Below, piece by piece: positions 15,608-25,678 of a stretch of 36,601 nt of DNA. This DNA is from a virus: positions 1 to 36,601 of IMG/VR virus record IMGVR_UViG_3300045739_000036. One strand, 5' to 3'. The notes under the pieces are model-generated. The model made no database searches and was not told the origin of the DNA. It saw only the letters and a program-made list of their open reading frames with translations. The position numbers were made by a program, and so were the translations under genes. Within the stretch, counting starts at the first letter, position 1. The number at the start of each line of letters is the position of its first letter.

Positions 15608-17086
15608 ATGACCTACCAGCATCCCGGCGCGATGCCGGTTCCCTATCAGGACTGCCAGCAACCTGCGTTCTGCGCCGGTCCTCCGGGACCGATCGGGCCG
15701 GAAGGCGCTGCTGGTCCGGAGGGTCCGACTGGCCCGGCGGGCACTGCCGGGCCCACAGGGCCCACAGGGCCGTTCGGAGGGCCGACAGGCCCCACGGGTC
15801 CGGCTTCCGACATTCCGGGGCCCACAGGCCCCACAGGGGCGCAGGGACCGCAGGGCGTGAACGGCGTTCAGGGCCCTCCGGGCCCGTTGGGGCCGACAGG
15901 GCCGAGGGGTCTGGTCGGTGCGACCGGTCCGCAGGGCGTGCAGGGCGTGCAGGGCGTTCCGGGTTCGGACGGGGCGCCCGGGTCGATCGGCCCGACGGGG
16001 CCTGCTGGTTCTGACGGAGCCGATGGGGCGCAGGGCCCCACCGGCCCGACCGGGCCGACAGGCGCGACCGGACCGGCTGGGGCAGACTCCACGGTGCAGG
16101 GCCCGACCGGCCCCACCGGGGCCACCGGCGCTGACGGCACCTCGGTCACCATCAAGGGGTCGGTGCCCACGGAGGGCGACCTGCCCGGAGCCGGGAACAC
16201 CGAGGGCGACGGCTACATCGTGGAGGCCACCGGCCATCTGTGGGTGTGGAACGGTTCGGCGTGGGCCGATGCGGGCCAGATCAAGGGCCCGACCGGTGCG
16301 ACGGGGCCCTCCGGGGCGGACGGGGCCACCGGCCCGACGGGACCTGCTGGCTCCGATGGCGCGGCGGGCGCCGCCGGTCCGACGGGTCCGACCGGTGCGA
16401 CTGGGGCGCAGGGCCCGCAGGGAGACACCGGCGCGCAGGGTGTGCAGGGCCCGCAGGGCGCTCAGGGTGTGCAGGGTGTGCCCGGGCCGGAGGGGCCGAC
16501 AGAGGTCAGTGGCGACGCGGACAACATCGCGGTCCTCGGCACGGACAGCCTGATCTACGTCCCTGCGTCGGTGGTGGATGGGGCCGACGAGGTCATCATT
16601 GACGACGCGCTGCCGGTGGGTGGCACGTGGGAACTGTGGGTCGATCCGACCGCGTCGTCGGGGCCGTCCACGTTCGCGCACGCGTCGCTGGTCGGTCTGG
16701 ATGAGGACGATCACCCGCAGTACCTCACGCAGGAGCGTGGTGACGCCCGGTACCTGCCGCTGTCCGGGGGCACGCTGACCGGGCCGTTGACGCTGGCTGG
16801 TGCGCCGTCGCAGGCGGGCCACGCCGCCCGGAAGGCTGATGTGGACGCGGTCGCCGCGCGCAGCATCGTCGCGGGCAACGGCCTGACCGGGGGTGGCACG
16901 CTGGAGTCGAGCCGCACGCTGAATGTGGGTGCGGGCGACGGGATCACGGTGGCCGCGTCGCTGGTCGCTCTGGACACGGCGTTCACTGATGCGCGCTACG
17001 TGCCGCAGGATCAGTTGATCGTGTCGGACAGTCCCGCTTCCGGCACTCCTGCCGGGGGCAGCGGCACTCTCTGGGTCGAATACTAG
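15608..17086 (+). CDS. Collagen-like tail fibre protein 1
   Basis: 492 residues, ATG 15608 after AGGAGGT. A short head (1-21, Pro/Gln-rich, two Cys) leads into Gly-X-Y repeats (about 23-175), mainly [12 protein letters not shown] compact non-collagen module follows (about 176-226, [10 protein letters not shown] ... [15 protein letters not shown]), then a second Gly-X-Y block to about 298. The C-terminus has [15 protein letters not shown] (about 304-318) and the tail-fibre motif [18 protein letters not shown] near residue 358, then [16 protein letters not shown] and a beta-rich tail. Predicted to trimerise as a collagen triple helix and act as an adsorption fibre. The modules recur in two other fibre genes here. 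Confidence 0.85.
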   Translation: MTYQHPGAMPVPYQDCQQPAFCAGPPGPIGPEGAAGPEGPTGPAGTAGPTGPTGPFGGPTGPTGPASDIPGPTGPTGAQGPQGVNGVQGPPGPLGPTGPRGLVGATGPQGVQGVQGVPGSDGAPGSIGPTGPAGSDGADGAQGPTGPTGPTGATGPAGADSTVQGPTGPTGATGADGTSVTIKGSVPTEGDLPGAGNTEGDGYIVEATGHLWVWNGSAWADAGQIKGPTGATGPSGADGATGPTGPAGSDGAAGAAGPTGPTGATGAQGPQGDTGAQGVQGPQGAQGVQGVPGPEGPTEVSGDADNIAVLGTDSLIYVPASVVDGADEVIIDDALPVGGTWELWVDPTASSGPSTFAHASLVGLDEDDHPQYLTQERGDARYLPLSGGTLTGPLTLAGAPSQAGHAARKADVDAVAARSIVAGNGLTGGGTLESSRTLNVGAGDGITVAASLVALDTAFTDARYVPQDQLIVSDSPASGTPAGGSGTLWVEY

Positions 17087-17098
17087 GGAGGGGCTGCG

Positions 17099-18835
17099 AT
17101 GCCTGCCTCGGTTTGGAACGGTTCCACATGGGCGCCTGTGAAGGCCATGCCCGTGTGGAACGGTTCCACGTGGGTGAACGGCAAGAAGGCGAAGGCGTGG
17201 AACGGGTCGTCGTGGGTCTTGGCGTGGGTGCCTCCGGTGACGACGGCGACGCTGTCGGTGTCGAAGTCCGGTGTGGAGGTTGGGGAGGCGTACAGCATCT
17301 ACCTCGATGTTCCCGGTGGGTTCCCCGAGGGCGCGCTTGTGACGTTCCGCCTGCCTGCGTGGCAGGGCTATGTGTCCCCGTCGGAGGGCGCGACGCGGGC
17401 TGAGATCAATGGGCTGAGCCACGCCGAAGCAGGCGACTGGACGTGGTACGCGGACGTGTCCACGGCTGGCGGTGATACGACGTTCGGCCCTCTGGTCCAG
17501 ACGGCGTCTCCGGCGGCCCCGCAGCACTACCACGAGGTTGTGCCGTCGGGGTCGAGCCGGGCGGCGATCCAAGCGGCGATGGACCGGGCGTACAACTTCT
17601 GGGCCGCGAACCAGTCGGGCACGCACGTGGACTTCGATGACGAGAGCACGATGGCGTGCGTCGAGTTGGTGTCGGGCGGGGTGTACACGCTGGATGGGCG
17701 GCTGTACACGCGGCGCGGCGTGCGCCTGTTCGGCGGCGGGTCCGGCGCGTCGCGGCCTCTGGTGTACTCGGTCGCTGCCGATTCGCACCTGCTGGTGGCT
17801 GACCAGAACGGAGGCGGCGGCTACAACGCGCCGCACTTCGACTGGCTGTTGGAGAACATCCGGTTCGACTGCCAGTCGTGGGCGGGTGGGCTGTCGATCG
17901 GGCATACGTCGCGGTTCCGGGTCAAGGGCTGCGACTTCGCCAACATGGGCGGCAAGAAGCACTACATCGAGATCAACTCGTCCGGCGGTCCGCGTGGCGC
18001 TGACGGCGTGTACAACGTGGAGGTTCTGGACTGCTACTTCACGATGCCGAACGCGAGTGCGAACCCGGAGAAGCCTCGCCGGAACATTGACGAGTGCATC
18101 CAGTTGGACTACGCGTGGCCGGGCGCCGCGTACGGCCTCCAGCCGGATGGGACGGTCGCGAACAACGTGCGGATCGCGGGCTGCACCTTCCATCAGGTGC
18201 CCCGTGCGATCGGCGCCCACAAGTACGAGATCGAGCAGGGCGTGACCCCGGCGAGCATCCCGTGGAACGTGCTGATCGAGGACAACGTGTTCACCCGGAA
18301 CGATCCCCGGACGCCCGCGCAGGGCGGCTACGGCGACGGTGCCGGTGGGTCGTCCGCCGAGGGCACCGTCCGTTCATACGTGTGGTCGAACGTCCGCGTC
18401 CTCAACAACCAGTTCACCGACTGCTACGCCCCGTTCCGCATCTACACACCGTCGGATGCGTACACCGGGCACGGCAGCCCGACGTACATCGTGGTGGACG
18501 GCAACACGTTCACGGACTGCGACTACGGCAGGTACGCCATCTACGGCGACTCCAACGCGATGAAGACCCATCAGGTGCTCATCCAGAACAACGTCGTGGA
18601 TGGGCAGTGGAGCGGTTCGTCGGATGTGTACATGGCGGGCTGCGATCACACGGATGGCCTGTTGCCCGCATCGTCGTTCGGCTGTGTGATCCGGTGGAAC
18701 ACGTTCAGGCCGGACAACTACTCGGTGGCCGGGGAGGCGGCGTACAACAAGTTCCGGGCGGGGAACTCATCGAACCTGACTGGTGTGTACATCTACCAGA
18801 ACTGGATCAGTGACGGCTCCGAGGACAACTCGTGA
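17099..18835 (+). CDS. Tail spike with right-handed beta-helix (possible depolymerase)
   Basis: 578 residues, ATG 17099 after GGGAGGGG. Residues 4-41 hold three WNGS(S/T)W repeats, likely a virion-attachment or binding module. Residues about 50-140 look like an Ig-like beta-sandwich (ATLSVSKSGVEVGEAYSIYL). From about 150 to 570 there is a parallel beta-helix pattern: repeated short strands rich in Asn and Gly such as RFRVKGCDFANMGG, VEVLDCYFTMPN, VRIAGCTFHQV, VLIEDNVFTRND, VRVLNNQFTDC, YIVVDGNTFTDC, VLIQNNVVDG. That is typical of pectate-lyase-like spikes that bind or cut surface polysaccharides. Acidic residues are abundant, but I cannot pick out a catalytic pair, so enzyme activity is a guess; binding only is possible. 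Confidence 0.8.
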   Translation: MPASVWNGSTWAPVKAMPVWNGSTWVNGKKAKAWNGSSWVLAWVPPVTTATLSVSKSGVEVGEAYSIYLDVPGGFPEGALVTFRLPAWQGYVSPSEGATRAEINGLSHAEAGDWTWYADVSTAGGDTTFGPLVQTASPAAPQHYHEVVPSGSSRAAIQAAMDRAYNFWAANQSGTHVDFDDESTMACVELVSGGVYTLDGRLYTRRGVRLFGGGSGASRPLVYSVAADSHLLVADQNGGGGYNAPHFDWLLENIRFDCQSWAGGLSIGHTSRFRVKGCDFANMGGKKHYIEINSSGGPRGADGVYNVEVLDCYFTMPNASANPEKPRRNIDECIQLDYAWPGAAYGLQPDGTVANNVRIAGCTFHQVPRAIGAHKYEIEQGVTPASIPWNVLIEDNVFTRNDPRTPAQGGYGDGAGGSSAEGTVRSYVWSNVRVLNNQFTDCYAPFRIYTPSDAYTGHGSPTYIVVDGNTFTDCDYGRYAIYGDSNAMKTHQVLIQNNVVDGQWSGSSDVYMAGCDHTDGLLPASSFGCVIRWNTFRPDNYSVAGEAAYNKFRAGNSSNLTGVYIYQNWISDGSEDNS

Positions 18836-18841
18836 GACAGG

Positions 18842-21679
18842 ATGGGTGTCATGGCGATCCCTGAGTTGGTCACCGTTGTCGGCCGGTACCTGACTTCGGA
18901 CGGTGACCCGGAGGTTGGGAGTGTCCGGTTCACCCCGGTGATCGTGGCCGTGAACTGGGTGTCGCCCGATCCGGTCGTGGTGACTCGTGACCCGGTCGAG
19001 GTGACGTTGGACGCGTCGGGCGCGTTCACGGTGGACCTGTTCGCGTCGGATGATCCGAACTGGGGCACGGACGGCCCGGTCTGCTACAAGGTGCGTGAGC
19101 GTCTCGGTGGGCATGATCGGACGTACACGATCGTGGTGCCGTCGCCGGGCCCGGTGGACATTGCCACGTTGCAGCCGTACGCCTGTGATCCGGGTGCGGT
19201 GGTGCCGGTGCCGGGTCCGACTGGCCCGACTGGGGCGCCGGGGGCGCCGGGGGCGCAGGGCCCGACGGGTCCGACTGGGCCTCTGGGGTTGCAGGGTGCG
19301 ACGGGCCCGACCGGTGCGGACGGCGTTGATGGGGCGACTGGTCCCACTGGATCGGTGGGGCCGACGGGGGCTACTGGCCCGACGGGGGCGGACAGTGTTG
19401 TGCCGGGCCCGACCGGGCCGACGGGCCCGACTGGCCCTCCCGGCACGGGCATGGGGGATGGGGCGACGGGTCCGACCGGTCCTACGGGTCCGACTGGTGC
19501 TGTTGGACCAACAGGTCCGACCGGTGCTGACGGCGCTGATGGAGTGGCGGGCCCCACCGGCCCTACCGGTGCGGGCGGCTCTGATGGGATCGCGGGTCCG
19601 ACCGGCCCGCAGGGCCCGGCTGGTGCGGACGGTTCGATCGGTCCTGCCGGGCCCACGGGCGCGACTGGCCCCACGGGCGCGGACAGCACAGAGCCGGGCC
19701 CGACCGGTCCAACGGGCCCGAAGGGCGCTGACGGCACGTCGGTGAAGATCGTTGGGTCGGTGCCCACTGCGGGTGATCTGGACCCGGGATACACCGGAGA
19801 CATCGGTGATGGGTACACCGCTCAGGACACCGGTCATCTCTGGACGTGGGACGGGGTGCAGTGGAACGACGCCGGTCCGATCGTGGGTCCGACGGGTTCC
19901 ACGGGTCCGACTGGTGCGACGGGTCCGACCGGCGCGGACTCGACTGCGCCCGGCCCCACCGGTCCTACCGGCCCGCAGGGTTCGCAGGGCATTCAGGGCA
20001 TCCAAGGTGCGTTGGGCCCCACGGGCCCGACCGGTGCTCAGGGCGCGGACAGCACGGTGCCGGGTCCGACCGGTCCCACTGGTGCTCAGGGTGCTGACGG
20101 TGCGGTGGGACCGACCGGGCCTAGCGGTGCGGATGGGGCGGCGGGTCCGACTGGCCCTGCTGGCTCCGACGGGGCGGATGGGGCTGCTGGCCCAACAGGA
20201 CCGACCGGAGCAGACGGTGCGGACGGCGCGGTGGGCGCGACAGGTCCGACCGGTGCTACCGGTCCCACGGGTCCCGCCGGGTCGGATGGCGCAAACGGAG
20301 AGGTGGGTCCTACGGGGCCGACTGGCGCGTCCGGCCCGGCGGGAGCCACTGGCCCGAGCGGGGCTGATGGTGCGGCAGGACCGACGGGTCCGACTGGTGC
20401 TACCGGTCCCGCTGGAGCAGACGGCGCGACGTGGTTGTCCGGTAGTGGACCTCCCTCTGAGGGGCTGGGGGAGCCGGGGGACTTCTACCTCGATGAGAGC
20501 ACGTCGCAGTACTACGGGCCGAAGTCCGATGTCCTGCCATCGGTGAACCTCCTGACCGACGATGAGGCGTCCTACGAAACCTCCTCCGCTGGGGTGTCCG
20601 GCTCCAACGTCACCGTGGAGCGGTCAACTGAGTGGGCCGCCCACGGCACCTACTCGATCAAGGCGCACACGGCCACTGCTGCGCCGTTCGATGTCTACCA
20701 CCACAACGTCGCCGACCTGCTGGCCGCCAACGAGGGCGCGGCGGTCACTGTCTCCGTGGAGGTCTACACCGACACCGCTGGTGTCACCGGGCGCGTGTGT
20801 CTGCTGTCCAACGTCGGGAACCTGTGGGACTCCCCTGTCGCCATCCCTGCTGGTGTGCCGACGACGTTGCAGTTCACGCTGGACCCGGTGCCAGCGGGGA
20901 TCACGTCAGCGCTGCTGACCACACAGGTGTGGAACGCTGACCCGATCTACTTGGACAAGGTGGGGCTGTGGCTGGGCACGGGCGGGGCGTGGTCGCTGCC
21001 CAGTAGCGCGCCGAGTCTGTGGGGCGACCCTGTCTCGCTGGAGGGCGCTGACGGGGCTGCTGGCCCGACGGGCCCGACCGGTGCCGACGGGGCGGATGGG
21101 GCTGCTGGCCCTACCGGACCGGAAGGTCCCACTGCGGTCAGCACCGATGCGAACAACATCGCGGTGCTGGGTTCGGACAGCCTGATCTACGTCCCGTCCT
21201 CCGGCGGTGGTGGGACGGACGACCACTCGGCGCTGCTGAACCTCGACGCGGACGACCACCTCCAGTACCCGCTGATGGAGATGCAGCCCGACACTCCGTC
21301 GCCGCTGCCCGCAGCGGATCGCCCGGCACTGTGGTGGGACACTGACGACGATCCGGTGGGCTCCGGACCCGCAGGTCCCACTGGCCCGACCGGCCCCGCT
21401 GGCCCGACTGGTTTGATTGGTGCTCAGGGCGACCCCGGTCCCACAGGCCCGACCGGGCCGACGGGTGCTGACTCCACGGTGCCGGGCCCGACTGGGCCGC
21501 AGGGCGATCAGGGGATTCAGGGTCCGACCGGCCCCACGGGCCCGACCGGCCCCACGGGCTCGACCGGCGCTCAGGGCGACCTCGGTCCCACAGGTCCCAC
21601 CGGCCCGGCTCAGGTGACGGTGTCCGCCACCGAGCCGCCCAGTCCTGCGCTAGGTGAGATTTGGGCTCCGGTGCCGTGA
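18842..21679 (+). CDS. Large multi-domain collagen-like minor tail protein
   Basis: 945 residues; ATG 18842, with ATG 18851 (MAIPELV) an equally plausible start. Residues 1 to about 120 form a beta-sandwich found at the start of many actinophage minor tail proteins ([20 protein letters not shown]). Then come four Gly-X-Y blocks (about 122-296, 350-535, 734-766, 843-922) separated by folded modules. These are the [10 protein letters not shown] ... [15 protein letters not shown] module (about 300-350), a jelly-roll or carbohydrate-binding-like domain (about 566-725, starting [16 protein letters not shown]), and [15 protein letters not shown] plus [10 protein letters not shown] (about 774-810). 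The protein should be a long, jointed trimeric fibre. Gly-Pro-Thr triplets dominate. The stop overlaps the next ATG. Confidence 0.85.
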   Translation: MGVMAIPELVTVVGRYLTSDGDPEVGSVRFTPVIVAVNWVSPDPVVVTRDPVEVTLDASGAFTVDLFASDDPNWGTDGPVCYKVRERLGGHDRTYTIVVPSPGPVDIATLQPYACDPGAVVPVPGPTGPTGAPGAPGAQGPTGPTGPLGLQGATGPTGADGVDGATGPTGSVGPTGATGPTGADSVVPGPTGPTGPTGPPGTGMGDGATGPTGPTGPTGAVGPTGPTGADGADGVAGPTGPTGAGGSDGIAGPTGPQGPAGADGSIGPAGPTGATGPTGADSTEPGPTGPTGPKGADGTSVKIVGSVPTAGDLDPGYTGDIGDGYTAQDTGHLWTWDGVQWNDAGPIVGPTGSTGPTGATGPTGADSTAPGPTGPTGPQGSQGIQGIQGALGPTGPTGAQGADSTVPGPTGPTGAQGADGAVGPTGPSGADGAAGPTGPAGSDGADGAAGPTGPTGADGADGAVGATGPTGATGPTGPAGSDGANGEVGPTGPTGASGPAGATGPSGADGAAGPTGPTGATGPAGADGATWLSGSGPPSEGLGEPGDFYLDESTSQYYGPKSDVLPSVNLLTDDEASYETSSAGVSGSNVTVERSTEWAAHGTYSIKAHTATAAPFDVYHHNVADLLAANEGAAVTVSVEVYTDTAGVTGRVCLLSNVGNLWDSPVAIPAGVPTTLQFTLDPVPAGITSALLTTQVWNADPIYLDKVGLWLGTGGAWSLPSSAPSLWGDPVSLEGADGAAGPTGPTGADGADGAAGPTGPEGPTAVSTDANNIAVLGSDSLIYVPSSGGGGTDDHSALLNLDADDHLQYPLMEMQPDTPSPLPAADRPALWWDTDDDPVGSGPAGPTGPTGPAGPTGLIGAQGDPGPTGPTGPTGADSTVPGPTGPQGDQGIQGPTGPTGPTGPTGSTGAQGDLGPTGPTGPAQVTVSATEPPSPALGEIWAPVP

Positions 21680-21906
21680 TGGCCTCCAACGCTGTTGGAT
21701 GCACGCAGGGGCGGGAGTGCTGCTGGGTGGAGGGCAGGCCGTGCCCCCACCTCGACGGTGACGAGTGCAGTCTGCGGGTGGAACTTGGGTCGTGGGAGGC
21801 GGTGCATTCCGACCCCCGCTACTTGGAGAACCCGAAGCCGGTGTGGGATCGGCTCGGCATTGCGGACTGCGGGGACTTCTCCTGCAAGAACTGCCGGGTG
21901 CTCTGA
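21679..21906 (+). CDS. Small cysteine-rich protein in the fibre cluster
   Basis: 75 residues, ATG 21679 overlapping the previous TGA. Eight cysteines in two groups (C-x5-CC-x6-C-x7-C near residues 8-30, and C-x4-C-x2-C near 64-72), suggesting one or two metal-binding or disulfide knots. No signal peptide. Its stop overlaps the next ATG, so it is cotranslated with fibre genes. Function unknown; it could cap or be attached to a fibre. Confidence 0.65.
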   Translation: MASNAVGCTQGRECCWVEGRPCPHLDGDECSLRVELGSWEAVHSDPRYLENPKPVWDRLGIADCGDFSCKNCRVL

Positions 21907-23495
21907 TGGCGTCGGTCACCCTGCGCGGCACGCAACCGCAGTATCAGGACGCGGACTGGCAGACCTTCGACGGGCTGGCGTGGGAGGACGACGCCACGGT
22001 CGGTGGGGTCACGTCGTACGACAAGCGTCGCGCGGATGTGGTGCTCATCGCGTTCGGCCTGCGTGATCCGGTGACGGAGGAGTCGCGGCTGCCGATCGAC
22101 TTCCCGCACACCGACTTCTACAACCAGATCACGGCGATCACCTACGAGATGCGGTTCGCGCACACCGGGTACGGCGATGACACATTCACCATGACGTTCT
22201 CCCGGATGGGCGCATGGACCGGTGACGGCTCCGATGTCACCCCGCTGTGGGGCGAGGTCGCCGACGCCTCGTCCGGTGACCTCGGCTCCGGTGGCGGTGG
22301 GCCGACCACCTCCGTGTGGGCGCCTGCCGTGCAGGGCCCTGCCAGCGATGTCAGCGAGGCGGTGTTCAACCAGTGGTGGTCGGACCTGCTGGCCGGGCCG
22401 GGCACCTACTTCGGGATGCAGTTCACCGGCGAGCACGCCGCGAACATGGCGTCCGATGGCCCGGTGAACGTGTCCTTCTACTCGGTGGCGGTGACGATCG
22501 AGTACGTGCCGGTGGCGGTCGCACCTCCGACGGTGACCCTGACGGCGGACCCGTCCACGGTGCTCACCGGGGATCAGGTGGTGCTGACCGCTGACGTGAC
22601 GGGGCTGCCCGCGCCGACGCTGGTGTGGGCGCTCGATGGTGCCACGGACCTCGGCGGCGATCCGGTGAAGACGGTGCAGTGGGATGCGGCGGGCACGTTC
22701 AACCCGCAGGTCACTGCGACGAATTCGTCGGGGTCGGATGTGGATTCCGTCCCGGTCACGGTCGATCTGAGGCTCGCGCTGGTGTGGAACGGCACGGTGT
22801 GGGAGGGGGCGAAGTCGTGGGATGGCACCGCGTGGGTGACACCGAAGGTGTGGAATGGCAGCCGTTGGGTGCCGTTCGCTGACCATGGCGGCGGGCAGCC
22901 ACCCACGCCCGGAGGGTCCCCATCGTTCGTGTCGGTGGAGTCCGACCTGTTGGACTCATCGACCGGGTTCACCGTGGCGCGCCCGGCTGCCGCGCAGGAC
23001 GGGGACCTGCTGCTCTGTCAGGTCGTGTCGCACGCCTCGTCGGGAACGATCACTCCCGACCCCGGATGGGCAACGGTGCAGGCCGCGACGCCCAACAATG
23101 ACTACACGTTCGCGGTGTTCTCTCGGGTGGTGCAGGCGGGGGACACGTCGTGGGAGTTCAGCAACTCGACGGCGAACGTGATCTGGTCGGTCGCCACGGT
23201 GCGGGACGGGACGACCACGACCTCCGGGTTGGACCTACTGAGCGGGCTCACGGTCACTCCGGAGGTCACGGTTGGCGCGGACGCGCTGCTGCTGCACTTC
23301 ACCGGCACGGACGTGTCGAATGTGATCTCGTGGTCCGGCGATGGGACCAAGCAACTCGATGAGGTGGTGGGGGCGGACTGGCTTTCCCACGCCCTGTTCA
23401 CCAGTGAGGTTGGGGCGGGGACCCACCAGATGTCGGCCACCCACTCCTACGGGTCGTCGCAGGATATCCACGGATTGCTGGTGGCAGTGACATGA
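21906..23495 (+). CDS. Minor tail / fibre protein with Ig-like and WNG-repeat domains
   Basis: 529 residues, ATG 21906 in a one-base overlap. Residues 1 to about 200 are a beta-rich domain with [20 protein letters not shown]. Residues about 205-290 look like an Ig/PKD-type domain ([20 protein letters not shown] ... [20 protein letters not shown]). Residues about 292-325 carry WNGTVW, WDGTAW and WNGSRW repeats like those in the spike at 17099. The C-terminal 190 residues form a lectin-like beta-sandwich ([20 protein letters not shown] and [11 protein letters not shown]). No collagen repeats. Likely a receptor-binding accessory fibre; the domain assignments are pattern-based. Confidence 0.7.
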   Translation: MASVTLRGTQPQYQDADWQTFDGLAWEDDATVGGVTSYDKRRADVVLIAFGLRDPVTEESRLPIDFPHTDFYNQITAITYEMRFAHTGYGDDTFTMTFSRMGAWTGDGSDVTPLWGEVADASSGDLGSGGGGPTTSVWAPAVQGPASDVSEAVFNQWWSDLLAGPGTYFGMQFTGEHAANMASDGPVNVSFYSVAVTIEYVPVAVAPPTVTLTADPSTVLTGDQVVLTADVTGLPAPTLVWALDGATDLGGDPVKTVQWDAAGTFNPQVTATNSSGSDVDSVPVTVDLRLALVWNGTVWEGAKSWDGTAWVTPKVWNGSRWVPFADHGGGQPPTPGGSPSFVSVESDLLDSSTGFTVARPAAAQDGDLLLCQVVSHASSGTITPDPGWATVQAATPNNDYTFAVFSRVVQAGDTSWEFSNSTANVIWSVATVRDGTTTTSGLDLLSGLTVTPEVTVGADALLLHFTGTDVSNVISWSGDGTKQLDEVVGADWLSHALFTSEVGAGTHQMSATHSYGSSQDIHGLLVAVT

Positions 23496-23520
23496 TGCCT
23501 GCGAATGGAGGGGTGACCTG

Positions 23521-24000
23521 ATGGGACTGCTCAAGGTCTGGAACGGCACTGACTACGTGCCGGTCGTCGGATCGCAGGGTCCGACGGGCCCGACCGGCCC
23601 GCAGGGCGATCAGGGCGATCAGGGCCCCACCGGTCCGACAGGGGCGACAGGAGCGACCGGTGACATCGGACCCACTGGAAGTGCGGGGCCTACTGGGGCC
23701 ACTGGCGATGCCGGGCCCACGGGCCCGACCGGCCCGACCGGCCCGACGGGTCCGCAGGGTGCGGACTCGACGGTGGTGGGCCCTACCGGCCCCGCTGGTG
23801 CAGACGGCGCGCAGGGTGATGCGGGTCCTACGGGTCCTACGGGTCCTACTGGCGCGGAGGGCCCTAGCGCGGTCAGCGCCGATGCGGACAACGTCGCTGT
23901 CCTCGGAACCGACACGCTGATCTACGTCCCACCGCAGGTCGAGGTCGGAACGGTTCAGCCGACGAATGAGGATGTGCTGCTCTGGGTGGACCCAACGTGA
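23521..24000 (+). CDS. Collagen-like fibre protein 3 (short)
   Basis: 159 residues, ATG 23521 after GGAGGGG. Begins [17 protein letters not shown], a single WNG unit, then Gly-X-Y repeats (about 18-114) with [15 protein letters not shown]. Ends with [15 protein letters not shown] (about 122-136) and a short tail LLWVDPT, the same terminal module found in the fibres at 15608 and 18842. It lacks a C-terminal receptor-binding head, so it may be a stalk or a truncated fibre. Stop overlaps the next start (GTGA). Confidence 0.78.
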   Translation: MGLLKVWNGTDYVPVVGSQGPTGPTGPQGDQGDQGPTGPTGATGATGDIGPTGSAGPTGATGDAGPTGPTGPTGPTGPQGADSTVVGPTGPAGADGAQGDAGPTGPTGPTGAEGPSAVSADADNVAVLGTDTLIYVPPQVEVGTVQPTNEDVLLWVDPT

Positions 24001-24122
24001 TCGCCGACAGGATCGCGCGGCTGTTCGGACACGCGCTGGCGCTGTGCGCGGCGCCGTTGGCGTGGGCCATGCACCGCTGGGACCGCAGCCTGTACCACGG
24101 CAACTGGCGTGAGGAAGGGTGA
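23997..24122 (+). CDS. 41-residue small protein between fibre and glycosyltransferase
   Basis: GTG 23997 overlaps the fibre stop (GTGA) and the frame runs to TGA 24120-24122. It reads [20 protein letters not shown] followed by [16 protein letters not shown], a short hydrophobic or amphipathic helix with flanking arginines and tryptophans. Codons are G/C-rich at third positions, and the arrangement matches the overlapping style of this operon. It could be a small membrane-binding peptide; function unknown. Confidence 0.55.
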   Translation: MIADRIARLFGHALALCAAPLAWAMHRWDRSLYHGNWREEG

Positions 24123-24132
24123 AGGGGAGCAG

Positions 24133-25065
24133 GTGAAGGTCACAGTGAGCGCGATCATGCTCAACGAGCCGTTGGGGTTCGTTGAGCGGTGGGCGCGCAG
24201 CGCGGAAGGCGCTGATGAGCGGGTGCTGGTGGACACCGGGTCCGACAACGGGGCGGTGCCGTTCGCCCGCAGTCTCGGAATCACGGTGCACGAGATCAAG
24301 GTGGACCCGTGGCGGTTCGACGTGGCCCGCAACGCGGCCATGGCTCTGCTGCCTGCTGACACCGATGTGATGGTCACCCTCGATGTGGATGAGGTTCTGC
24401 GTCCGGGTTGGCGGGCGGCGCTGGAGAAGGCTGGCCCGGCGGCGAAGTACCAGTACCGCTACATCTGGTCGCACAAGATGGACGGCAGCCCCGATGTGGA
24501 GTTCTACGGAGATCGGATCGTGTCCCGGCACGGGTGGATGTGGCGCCATCCGGTGCATGAGTCGCTTCGATGGGTGGGAGAAGGCGAGCCGCACACAGTC
24601 CTGACGGACGTGGTGATCGAGCACCTTGCCGACAACTCCAAGCCCCGGTCCCAGTACCTCCCTCTGCTGCGGAAGGCGGTGGAGGAGGCGCCGAACGACG
24701 ATCGGATGGCGCACTACTACGCGCGGGAGTTGTTCTTCCGTGGTCAGTGGGCGGAGGCCCGCAAGGAGTTCGTGCGTCATCTGGCGATGCCGGAGGCGAC
24801 GTGGCCCCCGGAGCGGGCCCAGTCCTACCGCTACCTCGCCAAGATGGACGACCGTCCGGAGCGGTGGCTGCTGCACGCGGCCAGTGAGGACCCGAATCGC
24901 CGTGAGGTGTGGGTGGACCTCATGGAGTTCTGGCTGGATCGGGATTCGGTGATGGCGGCGCTGTACGCGCGGCGTGCACTTCGGATCAGGAACCGTCCGG
25001 GGGACTACATGACTGAGGCGAAGGCGTGGAATGACGAGTGGCTGCACACTGTCATGGGAGGGTGA
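24133..25065 (+). CDS. Glycosyltransferase, family 2-like
   Basis: 310 residues from GTG 24133 (VKVTVSAIMLNEPLG); GTG 24109 would overlap the previous gene. N-terminal GT-A fold: TVSAIMLNEP, then ADERVLVDTGSDNG (about 25-38), and VMVTLDVDEVLRPGW (about 79-93), where DVDE supplies the DxD metal/nucleotide-sugar site. WRFDVARNAAM (about 60-70) is typical of family 2 enzymes. The C-terminal half is helical, TPR-like (YYARELFFRGQWAEARKEF). It should transfer a sugar from a nucleotide donor. Set among Gly-Pro-Thr fibre genes, it probably glycosylates virion fibre proteins, by analogy with phage glycosyltransferases reported to modify capsid and tail proteins. Modification of host wall or phage DNA is less likely. 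Confidence 0.85.
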   Translation: MKVTVSAIMLNEPLGFVERWARSAEGADERVLVDTGSDNGAVPFARSLGITVHEIKVDPWRFDVARNAAMALLPADTDVMVTLDVDEVLRPGWRAALEKAGPAAKYQYRYIWSHKMDGSPDVEFYGDRIVSRHGWMWRHPVHESLRWVGEGEPHTVLTDVVIEHLADNSKPRSQYLPLLRKAVEEAPNDDRMAHYYARELFFRGQWAEARKEFVRHLAMPEATWPPERAQSYRYLAKMDDRPERWLLHAASEDPNRREVWVDLMEFWLDRDSVMAALYARRALRIRNRPGDYMTEAKAWNDEWLHTVMGG

Positions 25066-25068
25066 GGC

Positions 25069-25656
25069 ATGGCTGTCGTCTACTACCGGAACGCGGCACA
25101 GGAATGGGTGCCGCTGAGTCAGACCGGTCCGACCGGCCCGAAGGGTGCGACTGGCGATCAGGGTGTGCAGGGCCCGACGGGCCCGACGGGACCGACCGGC
25201 GTTGACGGTGACACAGGTCCGGCGGGGCCGACCGGCCCGACCGGCGCGGCTGGCACGACCGGGGCGCAGGGCCCGACCGGCCCGCAGGGCAACACTGGTG
25301 CGAAGGGCCCGACCGGCCCGCAGGGCGCCACCGGCGACAAGGGCGCGACCGGCGCGAAGGGCGCGACCGGCGCCACGGGGGCCTCTGGTGACGCGCACGA
25401 TCGGTGGCGGATGGTGAAGGGCCGTACGGCTGTCGCTGGCGGCAGCGGCAGCCCGACGACGGCTGTGGCGGGGTACGGTCTGACGTACAACGCGACTCCG
25501 AATGTGGTCTGCAACGGCTACTCGACGGTGATGGGTTCCACGGTGAAGGGAGCGTCGGTGGACACGTTGAACACCACGTCGATCACCCTGTGCGTCACAC
25601 GATCGAACACCACCACCACGTACGTGGACTGGATAGCATGGGGTACGGTTTACTAA
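25069..25656 (+). CDS. Collagen-like tail fibre with lectin-like head (YYR family 1)
   Basis: 195 residues, ATG 25069 four bases after the glycosyltransferase stop. N-terminal anchor [16 protein letters not shown] is shared with the next two fibre genes. Gly-X-Y repeats follow (about 22-107, [16 protein letters not shown]; later [11 protein letters not shown]). The C-terminal head (about 110-195) is a small beta-sandwich with [13 protein letters not shown] and ending [12 protein letters not shown], similar in spacing to H-type-lectin-like fibre knobs (inference). An antisense HNH cassette is inserted immediately after its stop, and a second copy of its last four codons plus stop lies at the other side of the cassette. 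Confidence 0.82.
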   Translation: MAVVYYRNAAQEWVPLSQTGPTGPKGATGDQGVQGPTGPTGPTGVDGDTGPAGPTGPTGAAGTTGAQGPTGPQGNTGAKGPTGPQGATGDKGATGAKGATGATGASGDAHDRWRMVKGRTAVAGGSGSPTTAVAGYGLTYNATPNVVCNGYSTVMGSTVKGASVDTLNTTSITLCVTRSNTTTTYVDWIAWGTVY

Positions 25657-25678
25657 CAGTCTACATATCCGACGGGAG

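Noticed and set aside
15584-18220. Long antisense frame over collagen and spike genes (about 878 codons)
   Set aside because: Arg/Thr/Gly-rich repetition caused by the reverse complement of Gly-Pro-Thr codons; not a gene.
19200-20430. Short repeated units resembling a CRISPR-like or tandem repeat array
   Set aside because: Repeats are irregular, 9-base periodic and in frame; they encode Gly-X-Y collagen.
23398-25398. Antisense frame across fibre and glycosyltransferase genes
   Set aside because: Same codon-mirror effect; no start signal and unlike any protein family.
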